A DNA stretch of 64,000 nt from Serratia marcescens subsp. marcescens ATCC 13880. GTDB lineage: Bacteria; Pseudomonadota; Gammaproteobacteria; Enterobacterales; Enterobacteriaceae. The notes below the pieces were generated by a model. The model ran no database searches. It was not told where the DNA came from and worked only from the letters and a program-made list of their open reading frames with translations. Location: positions 3,782,001 through 3,846,000 of the forward strand of contig NZ_CP071238.1 in assembly GCF_017299535.1 (NCBI RefSeq), in the 5' to 3' direction. A program made the position numbers and the translations under genes. Below, piece by piece: positions 8,706-19,403 of this stretch. The number at the start of each line of letters is the position of its first letter. The stretch's first letter is position 1.

Positions 8706-9920
8706 ATGAAAATCGTCAACGCCGAGGTGTTCGTCACCTGCCCGGGGCGCAACTTTGTCACGCTGAAAATCACCACCGATGACGGCATCATCGGCCTCGG
8801 TGACGCCACGCTGAACGGGCGCGAATTGCCGGTGGCCTCTTACCTGAAAGATCACCTCTGCCCGCAGTTGATCGGCCGCGACGCGCAGCGGATCGAAGAC
8901 CTCTGGCAATTCTTCTACAAAGGCGCTTACTGGCGGCGCGGCCCGGTGACCATGTCCGCCATTTCCGCCGTCGACATGGCGCTGTGGGACATCAAGGCCA
9001 AGGCCGCCAATATGCCGCTGTATCAGCTGTTGGGCGGCGCCTCGCGCTCGGGAGTGATGGTGTATTGCCACACCACCGGCCATTCGATCGACGAGGTGCT
9101 CGACGACTACGCCAAACATAAAGAGCAAGGCTTCAAGGCGATCCGCGTTCAATGCGGCGTGCCGGGCATGAAAACCACTTACGGCATGGCCAAGGGCAAA
9201 GGCCAGGCTTATGAGCCGGCCACCAAGGGCGACTGGCCGGAAGAGCAGCTGTGGTCGACGGAAAAATACCTCGATTTCACCCCCAAACTGTTCGACGCGG
9301 TGCGCACCAAGTTCGGTTTCAACGAGCACCTGCTGCACGACATGCACCACCGCCTGACGCCGATCGAAGCGGCGCGCTTCGGTAAAAGCGCCGAGCCGTA
9401 TCGCCTGTTCTGGATGGAAGATCCGACGCCGGCGGAAAATCAGGCCTGTTTCCGCCTGATCCGCCAGCATACCGTCACGCCGATCGCCGTCGGCGAGGTG
9501 TTCAACAGCATCTGGGACTGCAAGCAGCTGATCGAAGAACAGCTGATCGACTACATCCGCACCACCCTGACGCACGCGGGCGGCATTACCGGCATGCGGC
9601 GCATCGCCGACTTCGCCTCACTGTATCAGGTGCGCACCGGTTCACACGGCCCTTCCGATCTGTCGCCGATCTGCATGGCGGCGGCGCTGCACTTCGATTT
9701 GTGGGTGCCAAACTTCGGCGTGCAGGAATACATGGGCTATTCCGAGCAAATGCTCGAGGTGTTCCCGCACAGCTGGACGTTCGACGACGGCTATATGCAT
9801 CCGGGCGAAAAGCCGGGCATCGGCATCGAGTTCGATGAGAAGCTGGCGGCCCGTTACCCGTATGAACCGGCCTACCTGCCGGTCGCGCGTCTGGAGGATG
9901 GCACCTTATGGAACTGGTAA
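8706..9920 (+). CDS. rspA: Mannonate dehydratase-family protein RspA
   Basis: A 404-residue enolase-superfamily protein, the same length as E. coli RspA. The three metal ligands of the barrel are recognisable in [12 protein letters not shown] (Asp), [11 protein letters not shown] (Glu) and IAVGEVFNS (Glu). Family members dehydrate D-mannonate or related hexonates to 2-keto-3-deoxy acids, although several RspA proteins have low activity. The ATG at 8706 has GAAGG just upstream; the in-frame ATG at 8658 would add 16 atypical residues. It leads a six-gene cluster for sugar-acid use with its own GntR regulator. Confidence 0.92.
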   Translation: MKIVNAEVFVTCPGRNFVTLKITTDDGIIGLGDATLNGRELPVASYLKDHLCPQLIGRDAQRIEDLWQFFYKGAYWRRGPVTMSAISAVDMALWDIKAKAANMPLYQLLGGASRSGVMVYCHTTGHSIDEVLDDYAKHKEQGFKAIRVQCGVPGMKTTYGMAKGKGQAYEPATKGDWPEEQLWSTEKYLDFTPKLFDAVRTKFGFNEHLLHDMHHRLTPIEAARFGKSAEPYRLFWMEDPTPAENQACFRLIRQHTVTPIAVGEVFNSIWDCKQLIEEQLIDYIRTTLTHAGGITGMRRIADFASLYQVRTGSHGPSDLSPICMAAALHFDLWVPNFGVQEYMGYSEQMLEVFPHSWTFDDGYMHPGEKPGIGIEFDEKLAARYPYEPAYLPVARLEDGTLWNW

Positions 9921-10942
9921 ACACCATGCGCAGCGTCGTGATCGAACAGCCCGGGCGCCTGGCGATCCAGACGCGCGCGCTGCCGCAACCGGCGGCCGGC
10001 GAAGTGCGGGTCAAGGTGAAATTCGCCGGCATCTGCGGCTCCGACGTCCATATCTATCACGGCCATAACCCGTTCGCCCGCTACCCGCGGGTGATCGGCC
10101 ACGAGTTCTTCGGCCTGATCGATGCGCTGGGCGAAGGCGTCGATCCGGCGCGCCTCGGCGAACGCGTCTCGGTAGACCCGGTGGTGAGCTGCGGCCACTG
10201 CTATCCCTGTTCGGTCGGCCGCCCCAACGTCTGCACCTCGCTGCAGGTGATCGGCGTGCACTGCGACGGCGGCTTCAGCGACTACGCCTGCGTACCGGCG
10301 CGCAATGCCCACCCGGTTCCGCCGGCCATCAGCGATCGCCACGCCGCGATGATCGAACCCTTCAGCATCGCCGCCAACATTACCGCCCATCTGCAACCGC
10401 GCCCCGACGACATCGCGCTGATCTACGGCGCCGGGCCGATGGGGCTCACGGTGATCCAGACGCTGAAAGGGGTGTATGGCGTCAAGCAGGTATGGGTCGT
10501 CGATCGCATCGCCGAGCGGCTGGACATGGCGCGCGCCAACGGCGCCGACGAAACATTCAACAACGCCGAGGCCGCATTGCCGCAGGCGCTGCAGCAGCGC
10601 GGCGTTCAGCCGACGCTGATCGTCGATGCCGCTTGCCACCCCGCCATTTTACCGGAAGCGATCGCGCTGGCTTCGCCGGCGGCGCGCATCGGCATCATGG
10701 GCTTTTCCGGCGACGCCTGCACCCTGACCCAGCAGAGCATCACCAGCAAGGAGCTGTCGATCTTCTCTTCGCGCCTGAACAGCGCGCGCTTCCCGCAGGT
10801 GATCGCCTGGATGGCGGACGGCAAGCTGGACCCGCAGCGGCTGCTCACCCACTGCGTGCCCGCCGACGACGTCGAACGGGCGATGCAGATGTTCGAGCGG
10901 GATCAGCGCACCTGCTGCAAGGTGCTGCTGCAGTTCGAGTAA
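9908..10942 (+). CDS. rspB: Zinc-dependent sugar-acid dehydrogenase RspB
   Basis: A 344-residue medium-chain dehydrogenase closely resembling E. coli RspB. Catalytic-zinc ligands lie in [13 protein letters not shown] and GHEFFG; structural-zinc cysteines in [15 protein letters not shown]; the nucleotide-binding motif is IYGAGPMGL. RspB-type enzymes oxidise sugar acids such as L-gulonate to fructuronate, which would feed the downstream fructuronate reductase-like enzyme. The start at 9908 overlaps rspA by 13 bases and has GGAGG nine bases upstream; the ATG at 9926 aligns better with the E. coli N terminus but lacks a good ribosome binding site. Confidence 0.92.
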   Translation: MELVNTMRSVVIEQPGRLAIQTRALPQPAAGEVRVKVKFAGICGSDVHIYHGHNPFARYPRVIGHEFFGLIDALGEGVDPARLGERVSVDPVVSCGHCYPCSVGRPNVCTSLQVIGVHCDGGFSDYACVPARNAHPVPPAISDRHAAMIEPFSIAANITAHLQPRPDDIALIYGAGPMGLTVIQTLKGVYGVKQVWVVDRIAERLDMARANGADETFNNAEAALPQALQQRGVQPTLIVDAACHPAILPEAIALASPAARIGIMGFSGDACTLTQQSITSKELSIFSSRLNSARFPQVIAWMADGKLDPQRLLTHCVPADDVERAMQMFERDQRTCCKVLLQFE

Positions 10943-11033
10943 CGCCAAGGCGGCATCGGGGCATGGGGCGGCGCCCGCCGCCCGTGCAAACAACGAAGCA
11001 TCACGATTAAAACGACACCCAGTGGAGTGCTTT

Positions 11034-12317
11034 ATGTTTAAAAACCTGCGTTGGACCATCGTGTTCCTGCTGTTCATGGTCTACATGATCAACTACCTCG
11101 ATCGCGTGGCGCTGTCGATCACCGTGCCGATGATCGAACAGGATCTGATGCTGAACGCCGAACAGTTCGGTCTGATCTTCGGCAGCTTCTTCTTCGGCTA
11201 CGCCATTTTCAACTTCGTCGGCGGGCTGGCGGTCGACCGCTTCGGCCCGACGCTGGTGCTGGGCGTGGCGGTCGGCCTGTGGTCCATCTTCTGCGGCATG
11301 ACGGCGATCGCCACCGGTTTTTACTCAATGCTGATCCTGCGCGTCCTGTTCGGCATGGCCGAAGGGCCGATCTGCGCCTCGGCCAACAAGATGATTAACG
11401 GCTGGTTCCCGAAGAAACAGGCGGCGACCGCCGTGGGCCTGCTCAGCGCCGGTTCGCCGTTGGGCGGCGCGGTGGCCGGGCCGATCGTCGGCTATCTGGC
11501 GCTGGCGTTCGGCTGGCGGCCGGCGTTTATGATCATCTGCGCCATCGGCATCGTCTGGATGCTGGTGTGGTTCTTCGTGGTGGCGGATAACCCGGCGAAA
11601 AGCCAACGCGTCAGCAACGAAGAACGGGCGCTGATCGCACGGTTGAAACAGGAAAATCTCGGCGAGGAAAGCGCCTTGAGCGACGCTCCGCACGGCCTGG
11701 GTTACTACCTGAAGCAGCCGATCATTCTGGTCACCGCCTTCGCCTTCTTCTGCTACATCCTGTTCTTCTTCCTGAGCTGGTTCCCCTCGTATCTGGTGCA
11801 GGCGCACAACCTGAACATCAAAGAGATGAGCCTGACCACGATGATCCCGTGGATCGTCGGCTTCGTCGGGCTGGCGCTCGGCGGCTATATTTCCGACAAG
11901 ATCTTCAACATCACCGGCAAATTGCTGCTGTCACGCAAGATCGTGCTGGTCACCAGCCTGCTGGCGGCGGCGGTGTGCGTGGCGTTGGCGGGCACCGTCA
12001 GCAGCGTGGTGCCGGCGGTGATGCTGATGTCGGTGTCGATCTTCTTCCTCTACATTACCGGCGCGCTCTACTGGGCGATCATCCAGGACGTGGTGCATAA
12101 ATCCCGGGTCGGCGGCGCCAGCGGGTTCATTCATTTGATCGGCAGCGTCTCCGGCATCATCGGGCCGATCGCCACCGGCTACATCGTGCAGAACACCGGC
12201 AAATTCGACAGCGCCTTTATGCTGGCGGGCGGCGTCGCCGCGCTGGGCGCGCTGCTGGTGCTGCTGGTGATCAAGGCGCCGCGCGCAACGGCGGGCGTGC
12301 AAATCTTAAAACCCTAA
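11034..12317 (+). CDS. MFS transporter, ACS family, sugar-acid type (rsp cluster)
   Basis: A 427-residue membrane protein with about 12 helices. The start region NYLDRVALSITVPMIEQDL and the loop FVGGLAVDRFGP are typical of the anion:cation symporter family that imports hexuronates and hexonates (GarP, DgoT, ExuT). It probably brings in the substrate of RspA/RspB. The ATG at 11034 has GGAG eight bases upstream; a GTG 12 bases earlier is less likely. This transporter is absent from the E. coli K-12 rsp cluster, where only the ydfJ-type transporter is found. Confidence 0.85.
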   Translation: MFKNLRWTIVFLLFMVYMINYLDRVALSITVPMIEQDLMLNAEQFGLIFGSFFFGYAIFNFVGGLAVDRFGPTLVLGVAVGLWSIFCGMTAIATGFYSMLILRVLFGMAEGPICASANKMINGWFPKKQAATAVGLLSAGSPLGGAVAGPIVGYLALAFGWRPAFMIICAIGIVWMLVWFFVVADNPAKSQRVSNEERALIARLKQENLGEESALSDAPHGLGYYLKQPIILVTAFAFFCYILFFFLSWFPSYLVQAHNLNIKEMSLTTMIPWIVGFVGLALGGYISDKIFNITGKLLLSRKIVLVTSLLAAAVCVALAGTVSSVVPAVMLMSVSIFFLYITGALYWAIIQDVVHKSRVGGASGFIHLIGSVSGIIGPIATGYIVQNTGKFDSAFMLAGGVAALGALLVLLVIKAPRATAGVQILKP

Positions 12318-12325
12318 CGCCAGAC

Positions 12326-12341
12326 GGGGCGGCTTCGCCCC
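12326..12341 (+). terminator. Weak intercistronic hairpin in the rsp cluster
   Basis: GGGGCG and CGCCCC pair around GCTT, followed by only TTT. It lies nine bases after the transporter stop and 28 bases before the next start, so it is more likely an attenuating or RNA-stabilising hairpin than a full terminator. Confidence 0.35.
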
Positions 12342-12369
12342 TTTGCTTACCTCTCCAGGGACATTGAAC

Positions 12370-13875
12370 ATGAGACTTTCCGACCACAGCGCGCTGCCGG
12401 CCGCCGTTATCCGGCCCGGCTACGCACGTGAGCGCGTGAAACCGCGCATGGCGCATATCGGCTTCGGCGCGTTTCACCGCGCGCACCAGGCGATGTACGC
12501 CGACAGGCTGGCCAGCGAGCACGGCAGTGACTGGGGCTACTGCGAAATCAGCATGCAGCACGGCCGGCAAAAGATCGCCGATCTACGGCAACAGGACCTG
12601 CTGTTCTCGGTGGCGGAGATGGACGACGACGGCTGGCGGGGCCGGGTCATCGGCGTGGTGCGCCAGGCGCTGCACCTGCAAACCGACGGGCTGGCGGCGG
12701 TGCTGGCGGCCCTGACGCAGCCCGAGATCGCCATCGTCTCGCTGACCATCAGCGAAAAGGGCTATTGCCACCACCCCGCCAGCGGCCGGCTGATGGCGGA
12801 ACACCCGGCGATCGCGCATGATATCGCCCACCCGGCACAGCCGCAGTCGGCGCCGGGGCTGCTGCTGGCGGCGCTGCGCCTGCGCCGTGAACGCGGGCTG
12901 CCGCCGTTCGCCGTGATGTCCTGCGATAACATGCCGGCCAACGGTCGGGTCACGCGCCAGGTGCTGGTCGAACTGGCGCAGCGGCAGGATCCGGCGCTGG
13001 CCGACTGGGTGCGTCAAGAGGTCGCCTTCCCTTCCACCATGGTGGATCGCATCGTGCCGGCGGTAACGCCGGAGGTCCGCCGGCAACTGCGCACCTGGCT
13101 GGGCGGCGTCGAGGATGAGGTCGGCGTGGCCTGCGAGCCGTTCAGCCAGTGGGTCATTGAGGACCGATTTCCCCAGGGGCGCCCGGCCTGGGAAAAGGTC
13201 GGCGCCGAACTGGTGAGCGACGTGCTGCCGTACGAGGAGATGAAGCTGCGCATGCTGAACGGCAGCCATTCGTTTCTCGCCTACCTCGGCTACCTGGCCG
13301 GTTATCAGCACGTCGGCGATTGCATGCAGGATGCGGATTTTGTCCGCGCCGCCCGCCACCTGATGCTGGCGGAACAGGCGCCGACCCTGCAGGTGCCGAA
13401 CGTCGATTTGGCGCAGTATGCCGACTCGCTGCTGCAGCGTTACCGCAACCGCGCGTTGAAGCACCGCACCGCGCAGATCGCCATGGACGGCACGCAGAAG
13501 TTGCCGCAACGGCTGCTGGACGCGATCCGCTGGCATCTGGCGCGCGGCAGCCGCTTCGACTGCCTGGCGCTGGGCGTCGCCGGCTGGATGCGCTACGTCG
13601 GCGGCCGCGATGAACAAGGCGAGCCGATCGCCATCAGCGATCCGCTGCGCGAACGCCTCGCCGCGTTGGTCGCCGGCAGCGAGGAAGGCCGGCCCCGCGT
13701 CCTGGCGCTGCTGCAACTCGACAGCGTCTTCGGCCGCGATCTGCCCGATTCGCCTGACTTCGTCCACGCCGTCAGCCACGCTTATCACCAACTGCTGAGC
13801 CTGGGGGCCAAAGCCGCCGTCGCCGCTCTGCCGCTTACCGACCGGGAGGTTTCCGATGACCGTCACCACGCATAA
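12370..13875 (+). CDS. rspD: Mannitol dehydrogenase family oxidoreductase (YdfI/RspD, fructuronate reductase-like)
   Basis: A 501-residue long-chain polyol dehydrogenase. The Rossmann start MAHIGFGAFHRAHQAMYAD is typical of UxuB, MtlK and YdfI. The enzymes reduce keto-sugars or keto-acids with NADH; in this cluster it most plausibly interconverts D-fructuronate and D-mannonate, giving the substrate of RspA. The ATG at 12370 has AGGG nine bases upstream. In E. coli ydfI sits with rspAB, ydfJ and ydfH in the same order of function. The stop overlaps the next gene by 20 bases. Confidence 0.87.
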   Translation: MRLSDHSALPAAVIRPGYARERVKPRMAHIGFGAFHRAHQAMYADRLASEHGSDWGYCEISMQHGRQKIADLRQQDLLFSVAEMDDDGWRGRVIGVVRQALHLQTDGLAAVLAALTQPEIAIVSLTISEKGYCHHPASGRLMAEHPAIAHDIAHPAQPQSAPGLLLAALRLRRERGLPPFAVMSCDNMPANGRVTRQVLVELAQRQDPALADWVRQEVAFPSTMVDRIVPAVTPEVRRQLRTWLGGVEDEVGVACEPFSQWVIEDRFPQGRPAWEKVGAELVSDVLPYEEMKLRMLNGSHSFLAYLGYLAGYQHVGDCMQDADFVRAARHLMLAEQAPTLQVPNVDLAQYADSLLQRYRNRALKHRTAQIAMDGTQKLPQRLLDAIRWHLARGSRFDCLALGVAGWMRYVGGRDEQGEPIAISDPLRERLAALVAGSEEGRPRVLALLQLDSVFGRDLPDSPDFVHAVSHAYHQLLSLGAKAAVAALPLTDREVSDDRHHA

Positions 13876-15187
13876 TGCCGTCAATACCGGCAATCAACCG
13901 CTGCTGCGGCGCGTCGCCAGCGCTTCGGCCATCGGCACCGCCGCTGAATACTATGATTTCTTCGCCTACGGCACCGCCGCGGTGCTGTTCTTCGGCCAGC
14001 TGTTTTTCCCCAGCGCCGATCCGCTGATCAGCACGCTGGCGGCCTTCGCCACCTACGCGGTCGGTTTCCTGGCGCGCCCGCTGGGCGGCATCGTGTTCGG
14101 CCACATCGGCGACAAGGTCGGCCGCAAGAAGGCGCTGGTGATCACCATCCTGATCGTCGGCCTCGGCACCTTTTGCATCGGCCTGCTGCCCACCTATGAG
14201 CAGATCGGCATCTGGGCGCCGATCGCGTTGATCTTTATCCGCGTGCTGCAGGGCTTCGGCGTCGGCGGCGAACAGGCCGGCGCGGTGCTGATGACCGCCG
14301 AATATGCGCCGCCGCCGCGGCGCGGCTTCTACGCCAGCTGGGTGCAGATCGGCGCGCCTGCCGGTTTCTTGCTGCCGTCCGGGCTGTTCGCGCTGCTGAC
14401 CGCCGTGCTGTCGCCGGCGCAGATGCTGGACTGGGGCTGGCGCATTCCGTTCCTGCTCAGCCTGCTGCTGGTGCTGGTCGGGCTGTTTATTCGCCTGAAG
14501 ATCGACGAATCGCCGGTGTTTACCCAGATCCGCGCCACCAAAGCGGTGGAGAGCCGGCCGGTGGTGGAAGTGGCCCGCCGCTATCCCGGCCTTATCGCCA
14601 AAGGGGTGTGCGCCAAGCTGATCGAAGCCTGCGCCTTCGCCATGTTCACGGTGATCGTGCTGGCCTACGGTAAGGCCAACCACCTCAACGAAAGCATTCT
14701 GCTGGAGGCGATGATCGTGGCGGTGCTGCTGGAGATTTTCGCCATTCCGCTGATGGGCCGCCTCTCCGATCGGCTGGGGCGCAAACCGGTTTACATCGCC
14801 GGCGCGCTGCTGCAGGTGGTGTGCATCGTGCCGTTCTTTATGGCGATCAACCTCGATAATTTCTGGGTGACGCAGATCGCCATGATCGTGGTGCTGACCT
14901 TCGGCCACAGCATGTGCTACGCGCCGCAGGCCTCCTACTTCCCGGAACTGTTCCTCACCCGCGTGCGCTGCAGCGGCATCGCGCTGATCTGGCAGATCGG
15001 CTCGCTGATCGGCAGCGGCATTCTCGGGCTGCTGGCGGTGAAGATCCTGCAGGTGACCGGCGGCCATTACTACGGGCTGGCCGGCTACATGATGGTGCTG
15101 GGCGTGGTGTCGGCCCTCGGCCTGAGCCTGATGCCGGAAACCGCGCCAGAGCGGCGCAAGCAGGAGTATCAGGATTGGCATCACTGA
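13856..15187 (+). CDS. ydfJ: MFS transporter, metabolite:H+ symporter type (YdfJ-like)
   Basis: A 443-residue protein with about 12 helices, of the ShiA/YhjE/YdfJ group. The start SASAIGTAAEYYDFFAYGTAAVLFF and GHIGDKVGRKKAL (motif A) are characteristic. E. coli K-12 carries a damaged ydfJ in the rsp cluster; here the gene is intact. Its start lies 20 bases inside the upstream dehydrogenase gene, with GGGAGG just before it, which points to coupled translation. An imperfect GC-rich hairpin (about 15199-15225) follows the stop. Substrate is inferred to be a sugar acid. Confidence 0.85.
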   Translation: MTVTTHNAVNTGNQPLLRRVASASAIGTAAEYYDFFAYGTAAVLFFGQLFFPSADPLISTLAAFATYAVGFLARPLGGIVFGHIGDKVGRKKALVITILIVGLGTFCIGLLPTYEQIGIWAPIALIFIRVLQGFGVGGEQAGAVLMTAEYAPPPRRGFYASWVQIGAPAGFLLPSGLFALLTAVLSPAQMLDWGWRIPFLLSLLLVLVGLFIRLKIDESPVFTQIRATKAVESRPVVEVARRYPGLIAKGVCAKLIEACAFAMFTVIVLAYGKANHLNESILLEAMIVAVLLEIFAIPLMGRLSDRLGRKPVYIAGALLQVVCIVPFFMAINLDNFWVTQIAMIVVLTFGHSMCYAPQASYFPELFLTRVRCSGIALIWQIGSLIGSGILGLLAVKILQVTGGHYYGLAGYMMVLGVVSALGLSLMPETAPERRKQEYQDWHH

Positions 15188-15285
15188 GTTACCCTGCCCG
15201 GCGGGTGGATTTATCCCCCCGCCCTCAACCAATAATCTGCTAGTATGGTGGCATTCGAATTCCAGCCAGATGCCTGATTGTCGCC

Positions 15286-15972
15286 ATGTCTGAAACGTAC
15301 AGTCTCACCAACAACGTCCCGGTCAACCAGCAGATCTATCGCTTCCTGCGCAAAGATATCGTCGACTGCACCATCCCCCCCGGCACCCTGCTGTCCGAGA
15401 AAGAGATCTCCACCCGCTTTTGCGTTTCGCGCCAGCCGGTGCGCGAAGCCTTCATCAAGCTGGCGGAGGCCGGCCTGGTGCAGATCCTGCCGCAGCGCGG
15501 CACCTTCGTGATGAAGATTTCCGCCAAGCGCGTGGCCGACGGGCGCTTTATCCGTCAAGCGGTGGAATGCGCCATCGTGCGCCGCGCGGCTGAGCGCGCC
15601 ACTCCGGCGCAGCTGATGACGCTGGAGCATAACCTGCACCGTCAAGAGCTGGCGGCGCAGAACGGGCAAACGCGCGAATTTTTGGCGCTGGACGACGAGT
15701 TCCACCAGCTGCTGACCCAGTTTGCCGACTGCCCGCTGGCGTGGGAGACCATCGAAACCATCAAGGCCACCATGGATCGGGTGCGTTTCCTCAGCCTGAG
15801 CGAAGTCTCGCCGCCAGAGAGCCTGATCAAGCAGCACTACCGCATCTATGAAGCGCTGAAAGCGCGCGATGCCGAGGCGGCGGAGCGCGCCATCCACGAT
15901 CATCTGCAGGAGATGATCTACTCCATCACCCCGATCGCCCTGCAGAACACCGAGTGGTTCGAGATCGAATAA
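15286..15972 (+). CDS. rspR: GntR/FadR-type transcriptional regulator RspR
   Basis: A 228-residue regulator, the same length as E. coli RspR (YdfH), which represses rspA. The N terminus carries the winged helix (LLSEKEISTRFCVSRQPVRE) and the C terminus the helical FCD ligand domain with its metal-binding histidines (LDDEFHQLL, KQHYRIYEAL, HDHLQE). It closes the rsp cluster but has its own 98-base upstream region, which holds a GTATGGT half-site like that at rspA, suggesting self-regulation. A perfect 16-base GC palindrome (15991-16006) follows the stop. Confidence 0.93.
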   Translation: MSETYSLTNNVPVNQQIYRFLRKDIVDCTIPPGTLLSEKEISTRFCVSRQPVREAFIKLAEAGLVQILPQRGTFVMKISAKRVADGRFIRQAVECAIVRRAAERATPAQLMTLEHNLHRQELAAQNGQTREFLALDDEFHQLLTQFADCPLAWETIETIKATMDRVRFLSLSEVSPPESLIKQHYRIYEALKARDAEAAERAIHDHLQEMIYSITPIALQNTEWFEIE

Positions 15973-15990
15973 TCAACCGCTTAGCAAGCC

Positions 15991-16006
15991 GGGGGCGATC
16001 GCCCCC
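15991..16006 (+). terminator. Possible hairpin after rspR
   Basis: GGGGGCGATCGCCCCC is a perfect 16-base palindrome 18 bases past the rspR stop. The following bases (GCGTATTTGG) hold only a short T run, so it is a weak terminator candidate. Confidence 0.35.
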
Positions 16007-16177
16007 GCGTATTTGGCCACGCAAATGGCATTTCCTCTCAATCGCATCTATTGTTTGTCCTTGCCGGAGCAAGTTCGGTAGCATCGCTTTACAGCTTCAA
16101 TCACCGCTTTTTACTGCGCCGGTGGTCAAAAACCCTTGCATTGCCGGTGTATGAAGAAGCTTAATCGGGAGTGAATC

Positions 16178-17227
16178 ATGACTGATATTGTGCAGTTGCT
16201 AGGAAAGGAAGCGGAAGATCTGCTGCAACACCGCTGTACCACTATCCCCGCCGAGAATCTCTACCTGCCGGGCGCCGACTTCGTCGACCGCGTAATGATC
16301 GATAACAACCGCCCCAACAGCGTGCTGCGTTCGATGCAAACCCTGTTCAACCACGGCCGCCTGGGCGGCACCGGTTATCTGTCCATCCTGCCGGTCGATC
16401 AGGGCATCGAGCACTCCGCCGCCGCCTCGTTCGCCGCCAACCCGCTGTATTTCGATCCGAAGAACATCGTCGAGCTGGCGATTGAAGCCGGCTGTAACTG
16501 CGTCGCCTCCACCTACGGCGTGCTGGCGTCGGTATCGCGCCGCTACGCGCACAAGATCCCGTTCCTGGTCAAACTCAACCACAACGAAACGCTGAGCTAC
16601 CCGACCCAGTACGACCAGACCCTGTACGCCAGCGTCGAGCAGGCGTTCAACATGGGCGCGGTGGCGGTCGGCGCCACCATTTACTTCGGCTCCGAGCAGT
16701 CGCGCCGCCAGATCGAAGAGATCTCGATCGCCTTCGAGCGCGCGCATGAGCTGGGCATGGTCACGGTGCTGTGGGCCTATCTGCGCAACCCGGCGTTCAA
16801 CAAGGACGGCGTGGACTACCACTCCAGCGCCGATCTGACCGGCCAGGCCAACCACATCGCCGCCACCATCGGCGCCGACATCGTCAAACAGAAAATGGCG
16901 GAAAACAACGGCGGCTACCGCGCAGTGAAATTCGGCTACACCGACGACCGCGTCTACACCAAGCTGACCACCGATCACCCGATCGATCTGGTGCGTTACC
17001 AGTTAGCCAACTGCTACATGGGCCGCGCCGGGCTGATCAACTCCGGCGGCGCCGCCGGTGAGAACGATCTGCAGGAATCGGTGCGCACCGCGGTGATCAA
17101 CAAACGCGCCGGCGGCATGGGCCTGATCCTGGGGCGTAAAGCCTTCAAGAAATCGATGAAAGACGGCGTGGCGCTGATCAACGCCGTGCAAGACGCCTAT
17201 CTGGACAAGAAGGTCACCATCGCCTGA
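16178..17227 (+). CDS. fbaB: Class I fructose-bisphosphate aldolase FbaB (DhnA type)
   Basis: A 349-residue class I aldolase of the archaeal/DhnA type, the length expected for FbaB (350). It splits fructose 1,6-bisphosphate to dihydroxyacetone phosphate and glyceraldehyde 3-phosphate through a lysine Schiff base; in E. coli it is used mainly during gluconeogenic growth. The stretch [13 protein letters not shown] and the segment [21 protein letters not shown] are typical. The ATG is preceded by GGGAGTGA. A strong terminator follows. In E. coli fbaB also lies in the yeg-thiMD neighbourhood. Confidence 0.94.
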   Translation: MTDIVQLLGKEAEDLLQHRCTTIPAENLYLPGADFVDRVMIDNNRPNSVLRSMQTLFNHGRLGGTGYLSILPVDQGIEHSAAASFAANPLYFDPKNIVELAIEAGCNCVASTYGVLASVSRRYAHKIPFLVKLNHNETLSYPTQYDQTLYASVEQAFNMGAVAVGATIYFGSEQSRRQIEEISIAFERAHELGMVTVLWAYLRNPAFNKDGVDYHSSADLTGQANHIAATIGADIVKQKMAENNGGYRAVKFGYTDDRVYTKLTTDHPIDLVRYQLANCYMGRAGLINSGGAAGENDLQESVRTAVINKRAGGMGLILGRKAFKKSMKDGVALINAVQDAYLDKKVTIA

Positions 17228-17247
17228 TGTGACGGACCGCCTGTCCC

Positions 17248-17272
17248 AAAGCCCGGTTCGCCGGGCTTTTTT
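17248..17272 (+). terminator. Rho-independent terminator of fbaB
   Basis: AAAGCCCGG and CCGGGCTTT form a 9-bp stem with a TTCG tetraloop and end in TTTTTT. It lies 20 bases after the fbaB stop. Confidence 0.85.
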
Positions 17273-17353
17273 GTGCCCGTTATCCCGCCTCCCGCGCCGT
17301 TCACCTTCTCTTTCTTTCATTTTAAACTTTCAAAATAAAATATTTATCTTTCA

Positions 17354-17379
17354 AATTGTGATCTATTTAAAACAAATAG
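17354..17379. promoter_or_regulatory. Candidate control sites of the srl operon
   Basis: CTATTT-AAAAC-AAATAG (17363-17379) is a perfect 6-bp inverted repeat, preceded by TTGTGATC (from 17356), which looks like a CRP half-site. It lies about 85 bases before srlA in an AT-rich upstream region. The srl operon of E. coli is CRP-activated and SrlR-repressed; assignment of these sites is inference. Confidence 0.35.
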
Positions 17380-18012
<633 letters not shown>

Positions 18013-18027
18013 TTCGTGGAGTGCAGC

Positions 18028-19008
18028 ATGAGTGCTTATATCCGTATTGAAAAAGGCGCCAGCGGCTGGGGCGGCCCCCTGGAGCTGCCGATAGAGCCCG
18101 GCAAAAAAGTGGTGTACATCACCGCCGGCACCCGGCCTTCCATCGTCGATCGCCTCAGCGAATTGACCGGCTGGCCCGCCGTCGACGGTTTCAAAGAGGG
18201 CGAACCGCCGGCGGAAGAGATCGGCGTGGCGGTGATCGACTGCGGCGGCACCCTGCGCTGCGGCCTGTACCCGAAACGCCGCATTCCGACGGTCAACATC
18301 CATGCCACCGGCCAGTCCGGCCCGCTGGCGCAGTTTATCCTCGAAGACATCTATGTCTCCGGCGTGCGTGACCACAACATCAGCCGAATCGACGCGACGG
18401 AGAACCCACCCGCCGCCGCGGTTGCAGCGCCGCCCAAGGCGCGCGACTACGACACCAGCAAGAAGATCACCGAGCAAAGCGACGGGCTGCTGGCGAAGGT
18501 CGGCATGGGCATGGGATCGGTGGTGGCGGTGTTCTTCCAGGCCGGACGCGACACCATCGACACCGTGCTGAAGACCATTCTGCCGTTTATGGCGTTCGTC
18601 TCGGCCTTGATCGGCATCATCATGGCCTCCGGCCTCGGAGACTTTATCGCTCACGGCCTGACGCCGCTCGCCAACAGCCCGATCGGCCTGGTGACGCTGG
18701 CGCTGATCTGCTCATTCCCGCTGCTGTCGCCGTTCCTCGGCCCCGGCGCGGTCATCGCCCAGGTGATCGGCGTGCTGGTCGGGGTACAGATCGGCCTCGG
18801 CCATATTCCGCCGCAGCTGGCGCTGCCCGCGCTGTTCGCCATCAACGCGCAGGCCGCCTGCGACTTCATTCCGGTCGGCCTGTCGCTGGCGGAAGCCAAA
18901 CAGGACACCGTGCGGGTCGGCGTGCCTTCAGTGCTGGTCGGCCGCTTCCTGACCGGCGCGCCGACGGTGTTAATCGCCTGGGCCGCCTCGGCCTTCATTT
19001 ATCAATAA
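18028..19008 (+). CDS. srlE: Glucitol/sorbitol PTS enzyme IIB component (SrlE)
   Basis: A 326-residue protein with an N-terminal cytoplasmic IIB domain and a C-terminal membrane domain. The phosphorylated cysteine is expected in [11 protein letters not shown]. The C-terminal half ([21 protein letters not shown] onward) is hydrophobic and nearly identical in pattern to E. coli SrlE. It receives phosphate from SrlB and passes it to incoming sorbitol. The ATG at 18028 follows a GGAG motif; a GTG 12 bases earlier is in frame but less likely. Confidence 0.94.
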   Translation: MSAYIRIEKGASGWGGPLELPIEPGKKVVYITAGTRPSIVDRLSELTGWPAVDGFKEGEPPAEEIGVAVIDCGGTLRCGLYPKRRIPTVNIHATGQSGPLAQFILEDIYVSGVRDHNISRIDATENPPAAAVAAPPKARDYDTSKKITEQSDGLLAKVGMGMGSVVAVFFQAGRDTIDTVLKTILPFMAFVSALIGIIMASGLGDFIAHGLTPLANSPIGLVTLALICSFPLLSPFLGPGAVIAQVIGVLVGVQIGLGHIPPQLALPALFAINAQAACDFIPVGLSLAEAKQDTVRVGVPSVLVGRFLTGAPTVLIAWAASAFIYQ

Positions 19009-19030
19009 TGTGATCCCCAGGGAGACGTTT

Positions 19031-19393
19031 ATGCACACCATTTTTCACACCACCATCACGCAGATCGGCGGCTGCGCCCGCGACGCGTTGCTGGACAACA
19101 TGCTGATCACCTTCCGTGAAGGCGCCCCGGCGGATATCGAAGAGTTCTGCTTCATCCACCGCCACGGCGCAACCGCCGGCGAGCTGCAGGTCGGCGGCGT
19201 GATGGAACTGGCGCAGCAGCGCTACGCCATCACCGCCGTCGGCAGCGTCGCCACGCAGAATCTGCGCGAGCTGGGCCACGTCACCGTGCGCTTCGACGGC
19301 GAAGCCGAAGCCGAATTCCCCGGCTCGATCCACGTATCCGGCCCGACGCCGACCGATATCCCGTTGGGCAGCACGCTGTCATTTATCGCATAA
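19031..19393 (+). CDS. srlB: Glucitol/sorbitol PTS enzyme IIA component (SrlB)
   Basis: A 120-residue cytoplasmic IIA protein. The phosphorylated histidine lies in EEFCFIHRHGAT near residue 40. It accepts phosphate from HPr and passes it to SrlE. The ATG at 19031 has GGGAGA upstream; the upstream in-frame codon at 19010 would add seven unrelated residues. The gene is 22 bases after srlE and 10 bases before srlD, so it is part of one transcript. Confidence 0.94.
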   Translation: MHTIFHTTITQIGGCARDALLDNMLITFREGAPADIEEFCFIHRHGATAGELQVGGVMELAQQRYAITAVGSVATQNLRELGHVTVRFDGEAEAEFPGSIHVSGPTPTDIPLGSTLSFIA

Positions 19394-19403
19394 GGAGTAG
19401 ACC

